Source: Vibrio cortegadensis | Lineage (GTDB): Bacteria > Pseudomonadota > Gammaproteobacteria > Enterobacterales > Vibrionaceae | DNA length: 64,000 nt | NCBI RefSeq assembly: GCF_024347395.1 | Contig: NZ_AP025472.1 | Coordinates: forward strand, 310,001 to 374,000 | Direction: 5' to 3' | Shown: positions 1 through 8,015 of the stretch, piece after piece | Layout of the letters: every line of letters starts with the position of its first letter | How positions within the stretch are numbered: the first letter of the stretch is position 1 | Program-made: the position numbers and the translations under genes | The notes under the pieces: generated by a model | The model's input: only the letters and a program-made list of their open reading frames with translations | Databases searched by the model: none | Told to the model about the DNA's origin: nothing

Positions 1-388
1 GACACTGTATGATGGTTCTTACCATGAAGTAGATTCAAGTGAGATGGCGTTTACAATCGCTGCCTCTATGGCTTTCAGAACTGGCGCTCTCGAAGCTCAA
101 CCAGTTCTGCTTGAGCCTGTGATGAAAGTTGAAGTAACTACTCCAGAAGACTGGATGGGTGATGTTGTTGGCGATATTAACCGTCGCCGGGGCCTCATCG
201 AAGGTATGGACGAGGGAACAGCTGGCCTGAAGATAATTCGTGCACAAGTTCCGTTGTCTGTCATGTTCGGTTACGCAACTGATTTACGTTCTGCGACACA
301 AGGTCGTGCTTCTTACTCTATGGAGTTTAGTGAGTACGCCGAAGTGCCAAAAAATGTTGCAAATGCAATCATTGCAGAGCGTGGTTAA
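1..388 (+). CDS. fusA: Elongation factor G, C-terminal fragment
   Basis: Last 128 codons of translation elongation factor G, the GTPase that translocates tRNA and mRNA on the ribosome; the reading frame enters at base 2. The segment covers the end of domain IV and domain V. It contains the family-typical stretch EPVMKVEVTTPEDWMGDVVG and the C-terminal VPKNVANAII. It lies directly upstream of tufB, as in the str operon (rpsL-rpsG-fusA-tuf). The G domain is outside the window, so only identity, not full integrity, can be judged. Confidence 0.97.
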   Translation, partial: TLYDGSYHEVDSSEMAFTIAASMAFRTGALEAQPVLLEPVMKVEVTTPEDWMGDVVGDINRRRGLIEGMDEGTAGLKIIRAQVPLSVMFGYATDLRSATQGRASYSMEFSEYAEVPKNVANAIIAERG

Positions 389-441
389 ACAAGCAGGATG
401 TATATTTCTCCAATTTTTTGAAGAATCCATACGTCCAAATA

Positions 442-470
442 TTGCGCTGACGAGAGTTGGCGCATAAAAT
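442..470 (+). promoter_or_regulatory. Probable internal tufB promoter
   Basis: TTGCGC (442-447), a 17-base spacer and TAAAAT (465-470) resemble a sigma-70 promoter in the 148-base fusA-tufB gap. The bases after the -10 include a GC-rich stretch (TGGCGCG, 480-486), which could be a stringent-response discriminator. This would let EF-Tu be made in excess over EF-G. It was judged by eye, without a measured start site. Confidence 0.5.
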
Positions 471-536
471 AGCAAATTCTGGCGCGTCTCGATCAATAAT
501 GATCGTGGCGAATCATAACTAGGAAGGAACACGCTC

Positions 537-1721
537 GTGTCTAAAGAAAAATTTGAACGTACGAAACCGCACGTAAACGTTGGTACTATCGGCCACGTTG
601 ACCACGGTAAAACAACTCTAACTGCTGCTATCTGTACTACACTTTCAAAAGTGTACGGTGGTGAAGCTAAAGACTTCGCATCTATCGATAACGCTCCAGA
701 AGAGCGTGAGCGCGGTATCACAATCGCAACTTCTCACGTTGAGTACGATACTCCAGAACGTCACTACGCACACGTAGATTGCCCAGGACACGCGGATTAT
801 GTTAAAAACATGATCACTGGTGCTGCGCAAATGGACGGTGGTATCCTAGTTGTTGCTGCGACAGATGGCCCTATGCCACAAACTCGTGAGCACATCCTAC
901 TTGGTCGTCAAGTTGGTATTCCTTACATCATCGTATTCATGAACAAATGTGACATGGTTGATGATGAAGAGCTTCTTGAGCTAGTAGAAATGGAAGTTCG
1001 TGAACTTCTTTCTGAATACGAATACCCTGGTGATGATCTTCCAGTAATTCAAGGTTCTGCTCTTGGCGCTCTAAACGGCGAAAAACAGTGGGAAGATAAA
1101 ATCGTTGAGCTTGCAGAAGCTCTAGATTCTTACATTCCTCTTCCAGAGCGTGCTGTAGACCTTCCGTTCCTACTTCCTATTGAAGATGTATTCTCAATTC
1201 AAGGTCGTGGTACTGTTGTAACTGGTCGTATCGAGCGCGGTATCCTACGCGTAGGTGACGAAGTAGAAATCGTTGGTATCAAAGAAACTACAGTAACTAC
1301 ATGTACTGGTGTTGAAATGTTCCGTAAACTGCTTGACGAAGGTCGTGCAGGTGAGAACGTTGGTGCACTTCTACGTGGTACTAAGCGTGATGACGTTGAA
1401 CGTGGCCAAGTACTTGCTGCTAAAGGTTCTATCAACCCACATACTAAGTTTGAGTCTGAAGTATACGTACTTTCTAAAGACGAAGGCGGCCGTCACACTC
1501 CTTTCTTCAAAGGTTACCGTCCACAGTTCTACTTCCGTACAACTGACGTAACAGGCGATATCACACTTCCAGAAGGTGTTGAAATGGTAATGCCTGGTGA
1601 CAACGTTCAAATGACGGTTGAGCTAATCGCTCCAATCGCAATGGACGACGGTCTACGCTTCGCAATCCGTGAAGGTGGCCGTACAGTTGGTGCTGGTGTT
1701 GTTGCTAAAATCTTCGCTTAA
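537..1721 (+). CDS. tufB: Elongation factor Tu
   Basis: Translation GTPase that delivers aminoacyl-tRNA to the ribosomal A site. It has 394 residues, the full family length. G1 GHVDHGKT is at residues 19-26, with DCPGH near 81 and NKCD near 136, followed by the two beta-barrel domains. It starts with GTG preceded by AGGAAGGA (522-529); the next residues SKEKFERTKPHVNVG match the conserved N terminus. It is the last gene of the str-type operon, closed by a strong terminator. A second tuf copy is usual in gamma-proteobacteria, so the symbol tufB versus tufA is positional only. Confidence 0.98.
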   Translation: MSKEKFERTKPHVNVGTIGHVDHGKTTLTAAICTTLSKVYGGEAKDFASIDNAPEERERGITIATSHVEYDTPERHYAHVDCPGHADYVKNMITGAAQMDGGILVVAATDGPMPQTREHILLGRQVGIPYIIVFMNKCDMVDDEELLELVEMEVRELLSEYEYPGDDLPVIQGSALGALNGEKQWEDKIVELAEALDSYIPLPERAVDLPFLLPIEDVFSIQGRGTVVTGRIERGILRVGDEVEIVGIKETTVTTCTGVEMFRKLLDEGRAGENVGALLRGTKRDDVERGQVLAAKGSINPHTKFESEVYVLSKDEGGRHTPFFKGYRPQFYFRTTDVTGDITLPEGVEMVMPGDNVQMTVELIAPIAMDDGLRFAIREGGRTVGAGVVAKIFA

Positions 1722-1765
1722 TTTCGAATGATTTTGCACTCTTATTATTAAGAGCCGCATTGATG

Positions 1766-1793
1766 AAAAAAGGAAGCTTCGGCTTCCTTTTTT
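1766..1793 (+). terminator. Rho-independent terminator after tufB
   Basis: Stem GGAAGC (1772-1777), TTCG tetraloop, GCTTCC (1782-1787) and a run of T to 1793, with matching A residues upstream. It ends the str operon transcript. Confidence 0.93.
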
Positions 1794-1875
1794 ATTGTTG
1801 GTAATGAATCCCCCTCTGAATTTTCCTCGATATAAAGCTTAAAATTCTTCTTCGATTATTTTTTCACCCAAACTA

Positions 1876-1903
1876 TTGCATCCTAAACTGTGATCTGTAT
1901 AAT
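1876..1903 (+). promoter_or_regulatory. S10 operon promoter
   Basis: TTGCAT (1876-1881), a 16-base spacer and a consensus TATAAT (1898-1903). A start about seven bases downstream would give a leader of roughly 240 nucleotides before rpsJ, as expected for an S10 operon under L4 control. Confidence 0.75.
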
Positions 1904-1909
1904 GCATCG

Positions 1910-2149
1910 CACTGGTTAAGCCAGTTGTGAACCAATAAGCATCGAGGAGCAAAACCTATTAGGTTTTGGTAATGTATACTCAGCTCATGTTCGCGGTTAA
2001 TATTAATTAGTTTACTAATTATAGTTAGCTGACAATGTGTCCTAATTTTGGATACTACGGTTTCACATAAATCAATCGGCATTCACTCGTCTTAACGAGT
2101 TTGAGTGGCGATATTGTTTGTGTAATTTATTAAACTGGAGCTCTGTCTC
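1910..2149 (+). promoter_or_regulatory. S10 operon 5' leader (L4 control region)
   Basis: This 240-base untranslated leader is rich in inverted repeats. They are CAAAACC/GGTTTTG (1950-1956 and 1962-1968), AATTAGT/ACTAATT (2005-2011 and 2014-2020) and ACTCG/CGAGT (2085-2089 and 2096-2100). In E. coli, ribosomal protein L4 represses the S10 operon by attenuation and translational block through hairpins in this leader. Which hairpin here is the L4 target is inferred, not shown. Together with the tufB terminator and the promoter it explains the whole gap 1722-2149. Confidence 0.65.
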
Positions 2150-2461
2150 ATGCAGAACCAACGTATTCGTATCCGTCTAAAGGCGTTTGATTACAAGCTA
2201 ATCGATCAGTCTACAGCGGAAATCGTTGAAACAGCAAAACGTACCGGCGCACAGGTTCGTGGTCCTATTCCACTACCTACTCGTAAAGAGCGTTTTACTA
2301 TTCTTGTCTCTCCACACGTTAACAAAGATGCTCGTGACCAGTACGAAATCCGTACTCACAAGCGTTTGATCGATATCGTTGAGCCAACAGATAAAACTGT
2401 TGATGCTCTAATGCGTCTTGATCTAGCTGCTGGCGTTGATGTACAAATTAGCCTAGGTTAA
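2150..2461 (+). CDS. rpsJ: 30S ribosomal protein S10
   Basis: Small-subunit protein of the 30S head; in E. coli it also acts as NusE in antitermination complexes with NusB. It has 103 residues, the standard length, beginning MQNQRIRIRLKAFDYKLID and with the typical IRTHKRLIDIVEPT segment near 75-88. The ATG follows CTGGAG (2135-2140). It is the first gene of the S10 operon, so its leader sets expression of the eleven-gene transcript. Confidence 0.98.
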   Translation: MQNQRIRIRLKAFDYKLIDQSTAEIVETAKRTGAQVRGPIPLPTRKERFTILVSPHVNKDARDQYEIRTHKRLIDIVEPTDKTVDALMRLDLAAGVDVQISLG

Positions 2462-2475
2462 GGGAGATTAGAATA

Positions 2476-3105
2476 ATGATTGGTCTAGTCGGACGTAAAG
2501 TGGGTATGACCCGCGTATTTACCGAAGAAGGCGTTTCTATCCCAGTAACTGTTGTTGAGGTTGAAGCGAACCGTGTTTCTCAAGTTAAAACACTTGAAAA
2601 CGACGGCTACGCAGCAATCCAAGTAACTGCTGGTACTAAGAAAGCTAACCGTGTATCTAAGCCAGAAGCTGGTCACTTTGCGAAAGCAGGTGTTGAAGCG
2701 GGCCGCGGTCTTTGGGAATTCCGTTTAGAAAACGGAGAAGAGTTTGAAGTTGGCGCTGAGCTAAACGTAGAACTTTTCAATGAAATTAAAAAAGTAGACG
2801 TTACTGGCACATCTAAAGGTAAAGGCTTCCAAGGCGTAGTTAAGCGTTGGAATTTCTCTACACAAGATATGACTCACGGTAACTCTTTGTCTCACCGTGC
2901 ACCGGGTTCAATTGGCCAATGTCAAACTCCAGGTCGCGTGTTTAAAGGCAAAAAAATGGCAGGTCACATGGGAGCTGAGCGTGTAACGACTCAAAACCTA
3001 GAGATCGTACGTGTTGACGCTGAGCGTAATCTACTCCTTATTAAAGGTGCAGTACCAGGCTCAACAGGTGGCAACGTGATCGTCAAACCTGCTGTTAAAG
3101 CATAA
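2476..3105 (+). CDS. rplC: 50S ribosomal protein L3
   Basis: Early-assembly protein of the 50S subunit near the peptidyl-transferase centre. It has 209 residues, as in E. coli, starting MIGLVGRKVGMTRVFTEEG. The conserved loop with GSIGQCQTPGRVFKGKKMAG lies near residues 143-162. That loop carries the glutamine that PrmB methylates in E. coli. It starts 14 bases after rpsJ with a GGGAGA ribosome-binding site. Confidence 0.98.
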   Translation: MIGLVGRKVGMTRVFTEEGVSIPVTVVEVEANRVSQVKTLENDGYAAIQVTAGTKKANRVSKPEAGHFAKAGVEAGRGLWEFRLENGEEFEVGAELNVELFNEIKKVDVTGTSKGKGFQGVVKRWNFSTQDMTHGNSLSHRAPGSIGQCQTPGRVFKGKKMAGHMGAERVTTQNLEIVRVDAERNLLLIKGAVPGSTGGNVIVKPAVKA

Positions 3106-3121
3106 CGTCTAGGAGTAAGTA

Positions 3122-3724
3122 ATGGAATTGATGGTTAAAGGTGCCGATGCACTAACTGTTTCCGAGACTACTTTCGGACGTGACTTTAACGAAGCTCTAG
3201 TACACCAAGTGGTTGTTGCATATGCAGCAGGTGCTCGTCAAGGTACTCGTGCTCAAAAGACTCGTTCTGAAGTATCTGGCGGCGGTGCTAAGCCATGGCG
3301 TCAAAAAGGTACTGGCCGCGCTCGTGCTGGTACAATTCGTAGCCCAATCTGGCGTTCAGGTGGTGTTACTTTTGCTGCGAAACCACAAGATCACAGCCAA
3401 AAAGTTAACAAGAAAATGTACCGCGGTGCTATGAAGAGCATTCTTTCTGAGCTAGTTCGTCAAGAGCGTTTAATCGTTGTTGATAACTTCTCTGTAGAAG
3501 CTCCAAAGACAAAAGAATTAGTAGCTAAGCTTAATGAACTTGAGCTAAGTGACGTTCTGATTGTAACTGGCGAAGTAGATGAGAATCTATTCTTAGCTGC
3601 TCGTAACCTATACAAAGTTGATGCACGTGACGTTGCTGGTATTGATCCAGTATCTCTAATTGCATTCAACAAGGTTCTAATGACTGCTGACGCAGTTAAG
3701 CAAGTTGAGGAGATGCTGGCATGA
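3122..3724 (+). CDS. rplD: 50S ribosomal protein L4
   Basis: 50S protein whose extended loop lines the nascent-peptide exit tunnel; in E. coli free L4 also represses its own operon through the S10 leader. It has 200 residues, beginning MELMVKGADALTVSETTFG. The tunnel loop has the typical KPWRQKGTGRARAG near 58-71, a region where macrolide-resistance changes arise. It overlaps rplW by four bases (ATGA), which suggests translational coupling. Confidence 0.98.
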   Translation: MELMVKGADALTVSETTFGRDFNEALVHQVVVAYAAGARQGTRAQKTRSEVSGGGAKPWRQKGTGRARAGTIRSPIWRSGGVTFAAKPQDHSQKVNKKMYRGAMKSILSELVRQERLIVVDNFSVEAPKTKELVAKLNELELSDVLIVTGEVDENLFLAARNLYKVDARDVAGIDPVSLIAFNKVLMTADAVKQVEEMLA

Positions 3725-4023
3725 TCACTGAAGAGCGTCTACTAAAAGTTCTACGTGCTCCACACATCTCTGAAAAAGCAACTATGGCAGCTGAAAAAGC
3801 GAACACTATCGTTTTTAAAGTAGCTAAAGATGCGACTAAGAAAGAGATCAAAGCAGCTGTAGAAAAGCTATTTGAAGTTGAAGTTAAGTCAGTAAATACT
3901 CTTGTTCTCAAGGGTAAGACCAAACGTCAAGGTATGCGTGAAGGCCGTCGTTCAGACGTTAAGAAAGCCTACGTTACTTTGAAAGAAGGTCAAGATCTTG
4001 ACTTCGTTGGCGGTGCGGAATAA
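3721..4023 (+). CDS. rplW: 50S ribosomal protein L23
   Basis: 50S protein at the tunnel exit, the docking site for trigger factor and signal recognition particle. It has 100 residues, full length, beginning MITEERLLKVLRAPHISEKA. Its ATG overlaps the rplD stop (ATGA), so the two are probably translated in a coupled way. Confidence 0.98.
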   Translation: MITEERLLKVLRAPHISEKATMAAEKANTIVFKVAKDATKKEIKAAVEKLFEVEVKSVNTLVLKGKTKRQGMREGRRSDVKKAYVTLKEGQDLDFVGGAE

Positions 4024-4038
4024 CAGGAGTAGTTAAAA

Positions 4039-4863
4039 ATGGCTATTGTTAAATGTAAGCCGACTTCCCCTGGTCGTCGTCACGTCGTTAAAGTTGTTAA
4101 CGCTGACCTTCACAAGGGTAAGCCATACGCTCCACTTTTAGAGAAAAACTCTAAAAATGGTGGTCGTAACAACAACGGTCGTATTACAGTACGTCACATC
4201 GGTGGTGGTCATAAACATCATTACCGTTTAATTGACTTTAAACGTACTAAAGACGGTATTCCAGCGAAAGTTGAACGTCTAGAATACGATCCAAACCGTA
4301 GCGCTAACATCGCTCTAGTTCTGTACGCAGACGGTGAGCGTCGTTACATTATTGCACCAAAAGGTGTTCAAGCTGGTGATCAGATCCAATCTGGTGCGGA
4401 TGCAGCAATTAAAGCAGGTAACACTCTGCCAATGCGCAACATCCCAGTAGGTTCTACTGTACACTGTGTTGAACTTAAACCTGGTAAAGGTGCACAACTA
4501 GCTCGTTCGGCTGGTGCTTATGCTCAAATCGTTGCTCGCGACGGTGCATACGTAACTATCCGTTTACGTTCTGGTGAAATGCGCAAAGTACTTTCTGAAG
4601 GCCGTGCAACTATCGGTGAAGTTGGTAACTCTGAGCATATGCTACGTGAACTTGGTAAAGCTGGTGCTAACCGCTGGCGCGGTGTTCGTCCTACCGTCCG
4701 CGGTGTGGTTATGAACCCAGTTGATCACCCACACGGTGGTGGTGAAGGTCGCACATCTGGCGGTCGTCACCCTGTATCACCTTGGGGTATGCCTACTAAA
4801 GGCTTCAAGACTCGTAAGAATAAATCTACTGACAAGTACATTGTACGTCGTCGTAATAAGTAA
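4039..4863 (+). CDS. rplB: 50S ribosomal protein L2
   Basis: Universal 50S protein needed for subunit association and peptidyl transfer. It has 274 residues. The C-terminal MNPVDHPHGGGEGRTSGG segment holds the conserved histidine (His229 in E. coli numbering), and the basic tail ends KYIVRRRNK. It starts after AGGAG with the family-typical MAIVKCKPTSPGRRHVVKV. Confidence 0.98.
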   Translation: MAIVKCKPTSPGRRHVVKVVNADLHKGKPYAPLLEKNSKNGGRNNNGRITVRHIGGGHKHHYRLIDFKRTKDGIPAKVERLEYDPNRSANIALVLYADGERRYIIAPKGVQAGDQIQSGADAAIKAGNTLPMRNIPVGSTVHCVELKPGKGAQLARSAGAYAQIVARDGAYVTIRLRSGEMRKVLSEGRATIGEVGNSEHMLRELGKAGANRWRGVRPTVRGVVMNPVDHPHGGGEGRTSGGRHPVSPWGMPTKGFKTRKNKSTDKYIVRRRNK

Positions 4864-4882
4864 TCTATAAAGAGGAATCGCC

Positions 4883-5161
4883 ATGCCACGTTCTCTCAAG
4901 AAAGGTCCTTTCATTGACCTACACTTGCTGAAGAAGGTAGAGAAAGCGGTGGAAAGCGGAGACAAAAAGCCTATTAAGACTTGGTCCCGTCGCTCAATGA
5001 TCATCCCAACAATGATTGGTTTGACCATCGCTGTCCATAATGGTCGTCAGCACGTACCAGTTTTCGTTACCGAAGAAATGATCGGTCACAAACTGGGCGA
5101 ATTCGCACCAACTCGCACTTATCGCGGCCATGCTGCAGATAAGAAAGCTAAGAAGCGTTAA
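4883..5161 (+). CDS. rpsS: 30S ribosomal protein S19
   Basis: 30S head protein near the A-site finger. It has 92 residues, beginning MPRSLKKGPFIDLHLLKKVE. It shows the conserved SRRSMIIPTMIGLTIAVHNG and a lysine-rich tail. The start follows AGAGGAA. It sits between rplB and rplV in the standard S10 order. Confidence 0.98.
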   Translation: MPRSLKKGPFIDLHLLKKVEKAVESGDKKPIKTWSRRSMIIPTMIGLTIAVHNGRQHVPVFVTEEMIGHKLGEFAPTRTYRGHAADKKAKKR

Positions 5162-5171
5162 GGAGTAGATG

Positions 5172-5504
5172 ATGGAAGCACTAGCTAAACATAACTTTGC
5201 TCGCATTTCGCCTCAGAAAGCTCGCTTAGTTGCAGACCAAATTCGCGGTAAATCTGTTGATCAGGCTCTAGAAATTTTAACATTCAGCAACAAAAAAGCT
5301 GCTGTGTTAATCAAGAAAGTTCTTGAATCAGCAATCGCCAACGCGGAACACAACGAAGGTGCAGATATTGATGATCTTAATGTCGCTAAAATCTTCGTAG
5401 ATGAAGGCCCTATCATGAAGCGCATTATGCCTCGTGCTAAAGGTCGTGCGGATCGTATCTTGAAGCGTTCAAGCCACATCAGCATCGTTGTAGCTGATCG
5501 CTAG
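5172..5504 (+). CDS. rplV: 50S ribosomal protein L22
   Basis: 50S protein whose beta-hairpin lines the exit tunnel with L4. It has 110 residues. Two consecutive ATG codons occur (5169 and 5172); the second is chosen because AGGAG (5161-5165) is then six bases away and the product begins MEALAKH, like E. coli METIAKH. The loop PIMKRIMPRAKGRADRILKR near 78-97 is the macrolide-related hairpin. Confidence 0.97.
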   Translation: MEALAKHNFARISPQKARLVADQIRGKSVDQALEILTFSNKKAAVLIKKVLESAIANAEHNEGADIDDLNVAKIFVDEGPIMKRIMPRAKGRADRILKRSSHISIVVADR

Positions 5505-5522
5505 AGACTAGGAGAGTAAGCA

Positions 5523-6221
5523 ATGGGTCAGAAAGTACATCCTAATGGTATTCGTCTTGGCATCGTCAAGCCTTGGAATGCTACATGGTTTGCTAATACC
5601 AAAGATTTCGCTGCCAACCTAGACGGCGACTTCAAGGTACGTCAGTTCCTAACTAAAGAACTGAAAAAAGCGTCTCTTTCACGTATCGTTATCGAACGTC
5701 CTGCTAAGAGTGTTCGTGTGACTATTCACACAGCTCGTCCAGGCGTTGTTATCGGTAAGAAAGGCGAAGACGTTGAGAAGCTACGCGCAGCTGTAGCTAA
5801 AATTGCAGGCGTACCAGCACAAATCAACATCGCTGAAGTACGTAAGCCTGAGCTAGACGGTCAACTTGTGGCTGATAGCATCGCATCTCAACTAGAACGT
5901 CGTGTGATGTTCCGTCGCGCTATGAAGCGTGCGGTACAGAATGCTATGCGTCTAGGCGCTAAAGGCATCAAAGTACAAGTAGGCGGCCGTTTAGGCGGTG
6001 CTGAAATTGCACGTTCTGAGTGGTATCGTGAAGGTCGTGTACCTCTACATACTCTACGTGCTGACATTGATTACGCAACTTCTTCGGCTCACACCCAATA
6101 CGGTGTGATCGGCATTAAAGTTTGGATCTTCAAAGGTGAGATTCTAGACGGAATGCCTGCTGCTAACGCAGTAGAGCCAAAGGCTGATAAGCCTAAGAAG
6201 CAGCGTAAAGGCCGTAAGTAA
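5523..6221 (+). CDS. rpsC: 30S ribosomal protein S3
   Basis: 30S head protein at the mRNA entry channel, with helicase-like contacts to mRNA. It has 232 residues. The N-terminal KH domain includes VIGKKGEDVEKLR near 76-88, and the C-terminal domain has GGRLGGAEIARSEWYREGRV near 156-175. The lysine-rich tail is usual. It starts MGQKVHPNGIRLGIVKPW after AGGAGAG. Confidence 0.98.
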   Translation: MGQKVHPNGIRLGIVKPWNATWFANTKDFAANLDGDFKVRQFLTKELKKASLSRIVIERPAKSVRVTIHTARPGVVIGKKGEDVEKLRAAVAKIAGVPAQINIAEVRKPELDGQLVADSIASQLERRVMFRRAMKRAVQNAMRLGAKGIKVQVGGRLGGAEIARSEWYREGRVPLHTLRADIDYATSSAHTQYGVIGIKVWIFKGEILDGMPAANAVEPKADKPKKQRKGRK

Positions 6222-6232
6222 GGAGTCGAGAC

Positions 6233-6643
6233 ATGCTACAACCTAAACGTACTAAGTTCCGCAAGGTTATGACAGGTCGCAACCGTGGTCTAGCTAAAGG
6301 TACTGATGTAAGCTTCGGCGAATTCGGTCTTAAAGCTATTGGCCGTGGTCGTCTGACTGCTCGTCAAATTGAAGCGGCACGTCGTGCAATGACACGTCAC
6401 GTTAAGCGTCAAGGTCAAATCTGGATCCGTGTGTTCCCAGACAAACCAATCACAGAAAAACCACTTGAAGTTCGTCAAGGTAAGGGTAAAGGTAACGTTG
6501 AGTACTGGGTAGCCCAAATCCAACCTGGAAAGGTAATGTACGAGATGGGTGGTGTACCTGAAGAATTGGCACGTGAAGCGTTCCGCCTAGCGGCTCGTAA
6601 ACTGCCTTTCAAAACTACCTTTGTAACTAAGCAGGTGATGTGA
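6233..6643 (+). CDS. rplP: 50S ribosomal protein L16
   Basis: Late-assembly 50S protein that helps position the A-site tRNA. It has 136 residues, beginning MLQPKRTKFRKVMTGRNRG. The conserved arginine region near 81 (hydroxylated by YcfD/RoxA in E. coli) lies in EVRQGKGKGNVEYWVA. The stop TGA shares its last base with the rpmC ATG. Confidence 0.98.
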   Translation: MLQPKRTKFRKVMTGRNRGLAKGTDVSFGEFGLKAIGRGRLTARQIEAARRAMTRHVKRQGQIWIRVFPDKPITEKPLEVRQGKGKGNVEYWVAQIQPGKVMYEMGGVPEELAREAFRLAARKLPFKTTFVTKQVM

Positions 6644-6834
6644 TGAAAGCACAAGATCTACGCGAAAAAAACGTTGAAGAGCTAAATGCAGAGCTTTTGG
6701 GTTTGCTACGTGAACAGTTCAACTTGCGTATGCAAGCTGCTACTGGTCAACTACAGCAGACTCATACTCTAAAAACTGTTCGTCGTGATATCGCACGTGT
6801 GAAAACTGTTTTGACTGAGAAGGCAGACGCATAA
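6643..6834 (+). CDS. rpmC: 50S ribosomal protein L29
   Basis: Small helical 50S protein at the tunnel exit. It has 63 residues. An in-frame GTG lies at 6640, but the ATG at 6643 gives MKAQDLREKNVEELNAELL, matching the family, and overlaps the rplP stop by one base. The stop TAA in turn overlaps the rpsQ ATG, so three genes are tightly coupled. Confidence 0.97.
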   Translation: MKAQDLREKNVEELNAELLGLLREQFNLRMQAATGQLQQTHTLKTVRRDIARVKTVLTEKADA

Positions 6835-7088
6835 TGAGCGAACAAAGTCGTACACAACAAGGTCGTGTTATTAGCGATAAGATGGATAAATCTATCGTTG
6901 TTGCTATCGAGCGCGTGGTAAAACACCCAGTTTACGGTAAATACGTAAAGCGCACGACCAAAGTACACGCACATGATGAAAACAACGAATGTCGTCTAGG
7001 CGACTCAGTTGAAATTCATGAGTGTCGTCCACTGTCTAAGACTAAGTCTTGGGCATTGGTAAAAGTTATCGAAAAGGCGAAGATTTAA
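6834..7088 (+). CDS. rpsQ: 30S ribosomal protein S17
   Basis: Primary 16S rRNA-binding protein of the 30S body. It has 84 residues with the OB-fold pattern RTQQGRVISDKMDKSIVVAI and a typical HAHDENNECRLGDSVEI segment. It is the last gene of the S10 operon and is followed by a strong terminator. Confidence 0.98.
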   Translation: MSEQSRTQQGRVISDKMDKSIVVAIERVVKHPVYGKYVKRTTKVHAHDENNECRLGDSVEIHECRPLSKTKSWALVKVIEKAKI

Positions 7089-7110
7089 TCTCGCTTATTC
7101 AATAACTTCC

Positions 7111-7148
7111 AAGCGGCTCCAAAATAATTTTGGGGCCGCTTGTTTTTT
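7111..7148 (+). terminator. Rho-independent terminator of the S10 operon
   Basis: A stem of fourteen pairs with one G-U runs from AAGCGGC (7111-7117) to GCCGCTT (7135-7141) around a TAA loop, followed by six T. It separates the S10 and spc transcripts. Confidence 0.92.
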
Positions 7149-7171
7149 GTCTACCCAATCACAAAAAAGGG

Positions 7172-7180
7172 TGGTACAAT
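7172..7180 (+). promoter_or_regulatory. spc operon promoter (extended -10)
   Basis: TGGTACAAT is an extended -10 element (TG at 7172-7173, TACAAT at 7175-7180). No clear -35 was found at the right distance. A small leader hairpin, GACCC/GGGTC (7207-7211 and 7217-7221), follows before rplN. The position directly after the S10 terminator supports a separate spc transcript. Confidence 0.55.
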
Positions 7181-7249
7181 TCGCGTCCCTTTTAAAGAGG
7201 CAGCCCGACCCGTGATGGGTCTAGTTTTAATATTTAGCGGAGCACTAAC

Positions 7250-7621
7250 ATGATCCAAATGCAAAGTACACTCGACGCTGCGGATAACTCCGGCGCTCGT
7301 AGAGTAATGTGTATTAAGGTTCTGGGTGGCTCTCACCGCCGTTATGCACATATCGGAGACATCATTAAAGTTACTGTTAAGGAAGCAATTCCTCGCGGTA
7401 AAGTTAAAAAAGGTGATGTTCTTAAGGCGGTTGTAGTGCGCACCCGTAAAGGCGTTCGTCGTCCAGACGGTTCTGTCATTCGCTTCGACCGTAATGCTTG
7501 CGTATTGTTGAACGACACTACTGAGCAACCAGTCGGTACACGTATCTTTGGGCCAGTGACTCGTGAACTTCGTAACTCGAAATTCATGAAGATTGTTTCA
7601 CTAGCACCTGAAGTTCTGTAA
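7250..7621 (+). CDS. rplN: 50S ribosomal protein L14
   Basis: 50S interface protein and target of the silencing factor RsfS. It has 123 residues, beginning MIQMQSTLDAADNSGARRV, with the family-typical SVIRFDRNACVLLN near 79-92. It is the first gene of the spc operon. Confidence 0.98.
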   Translation: MIQMQSTLDAADNSGARRVMCIKVLGGSHRRYAHIGDIIKVTVKEAIPRGKVKKGDVLKAVVVRTRKGVRRPDGSVIRFDRNACVLLNDTTEQPVGTRIFGPVTRELRNSKFMKIVSLAPEVL

Positions 7622-7634
7622 GGAGCGTTACAAA

Positions 7635-7952
7635 ATGGCAGCTAAAATCCGTCGTAATGACGAAGTAATCATTCTTGCTGGTAAAGATAAAGGCAAGAAA
7701 GGTAAGGTAACTAAGGTTCTGACAACTGGTAAAGTTATCGTTGAAGGTATCAACCTTGTGAAAAAGCACCAAAAGCCGGTTCCGGCTCTAGGTCAGCAAG
7801 GTGGCATCGTTGAACAAGAAGCAGCAATTGATGCTTCTAACGTTGCAATCTTTAACGCGGCTACTGGTAAAGCAGACCGTATCGGTTTCCGTATCGAAGA
7901 TGGTAAGAAAGTTCGTTTCTTTAAATCTAACGGCGAAATCGTTTCTAACTAA
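7635..7952 (+). CDS. rplX: 50S ribosomal protein L24
   Basis: Assembly-initiator protein of the 50S subunit. It has 105 residues with an N-terminal KOW motif, EVIILAGKDKGKKGKV, near 10-25. It starts after AAGGAG. In E. coli the translation of this gene and rplN is controlled indirectly by S8 acting on the downstream rplE site. Confidence 0.97.
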   Translation: MAAKIRRNDEVIILAGKDKGKKGKVTKVLTTGKVIVEGINLVKKHQKPVPALGQQGGIVEQEAAIDASNVAIFNAATGKADRIGFRIEDGKKVRFFKSNGEIVSN

Positions 7953-8015
7953 TAGAAGTAATTTGGAGTTCTACTATGGCGAAACTGCATGATTACTACA
8001 AGTCGTCTGTAGTCG
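7953..8015 (+). promoter_or_regulatory. Probable S8 translational operator at the rplE start
   Basis: The first codons of rplE can fold as ACTACA (7995-8000), a seven-base loop and TGTAGT (8008-8013). In E. coli, S8 binds an equivalent structure around the L5 start and represses spc translation. The site is called on position and helix similarity only. Confidence 0.5.

Noticed and set aside
284..721. 145-codon minus-strand ORF opposite the fusA-tufB gap and tufB
   Set aside because: It arises from the strong codon bias of tufB and has no ribosome site or recognisable domain.
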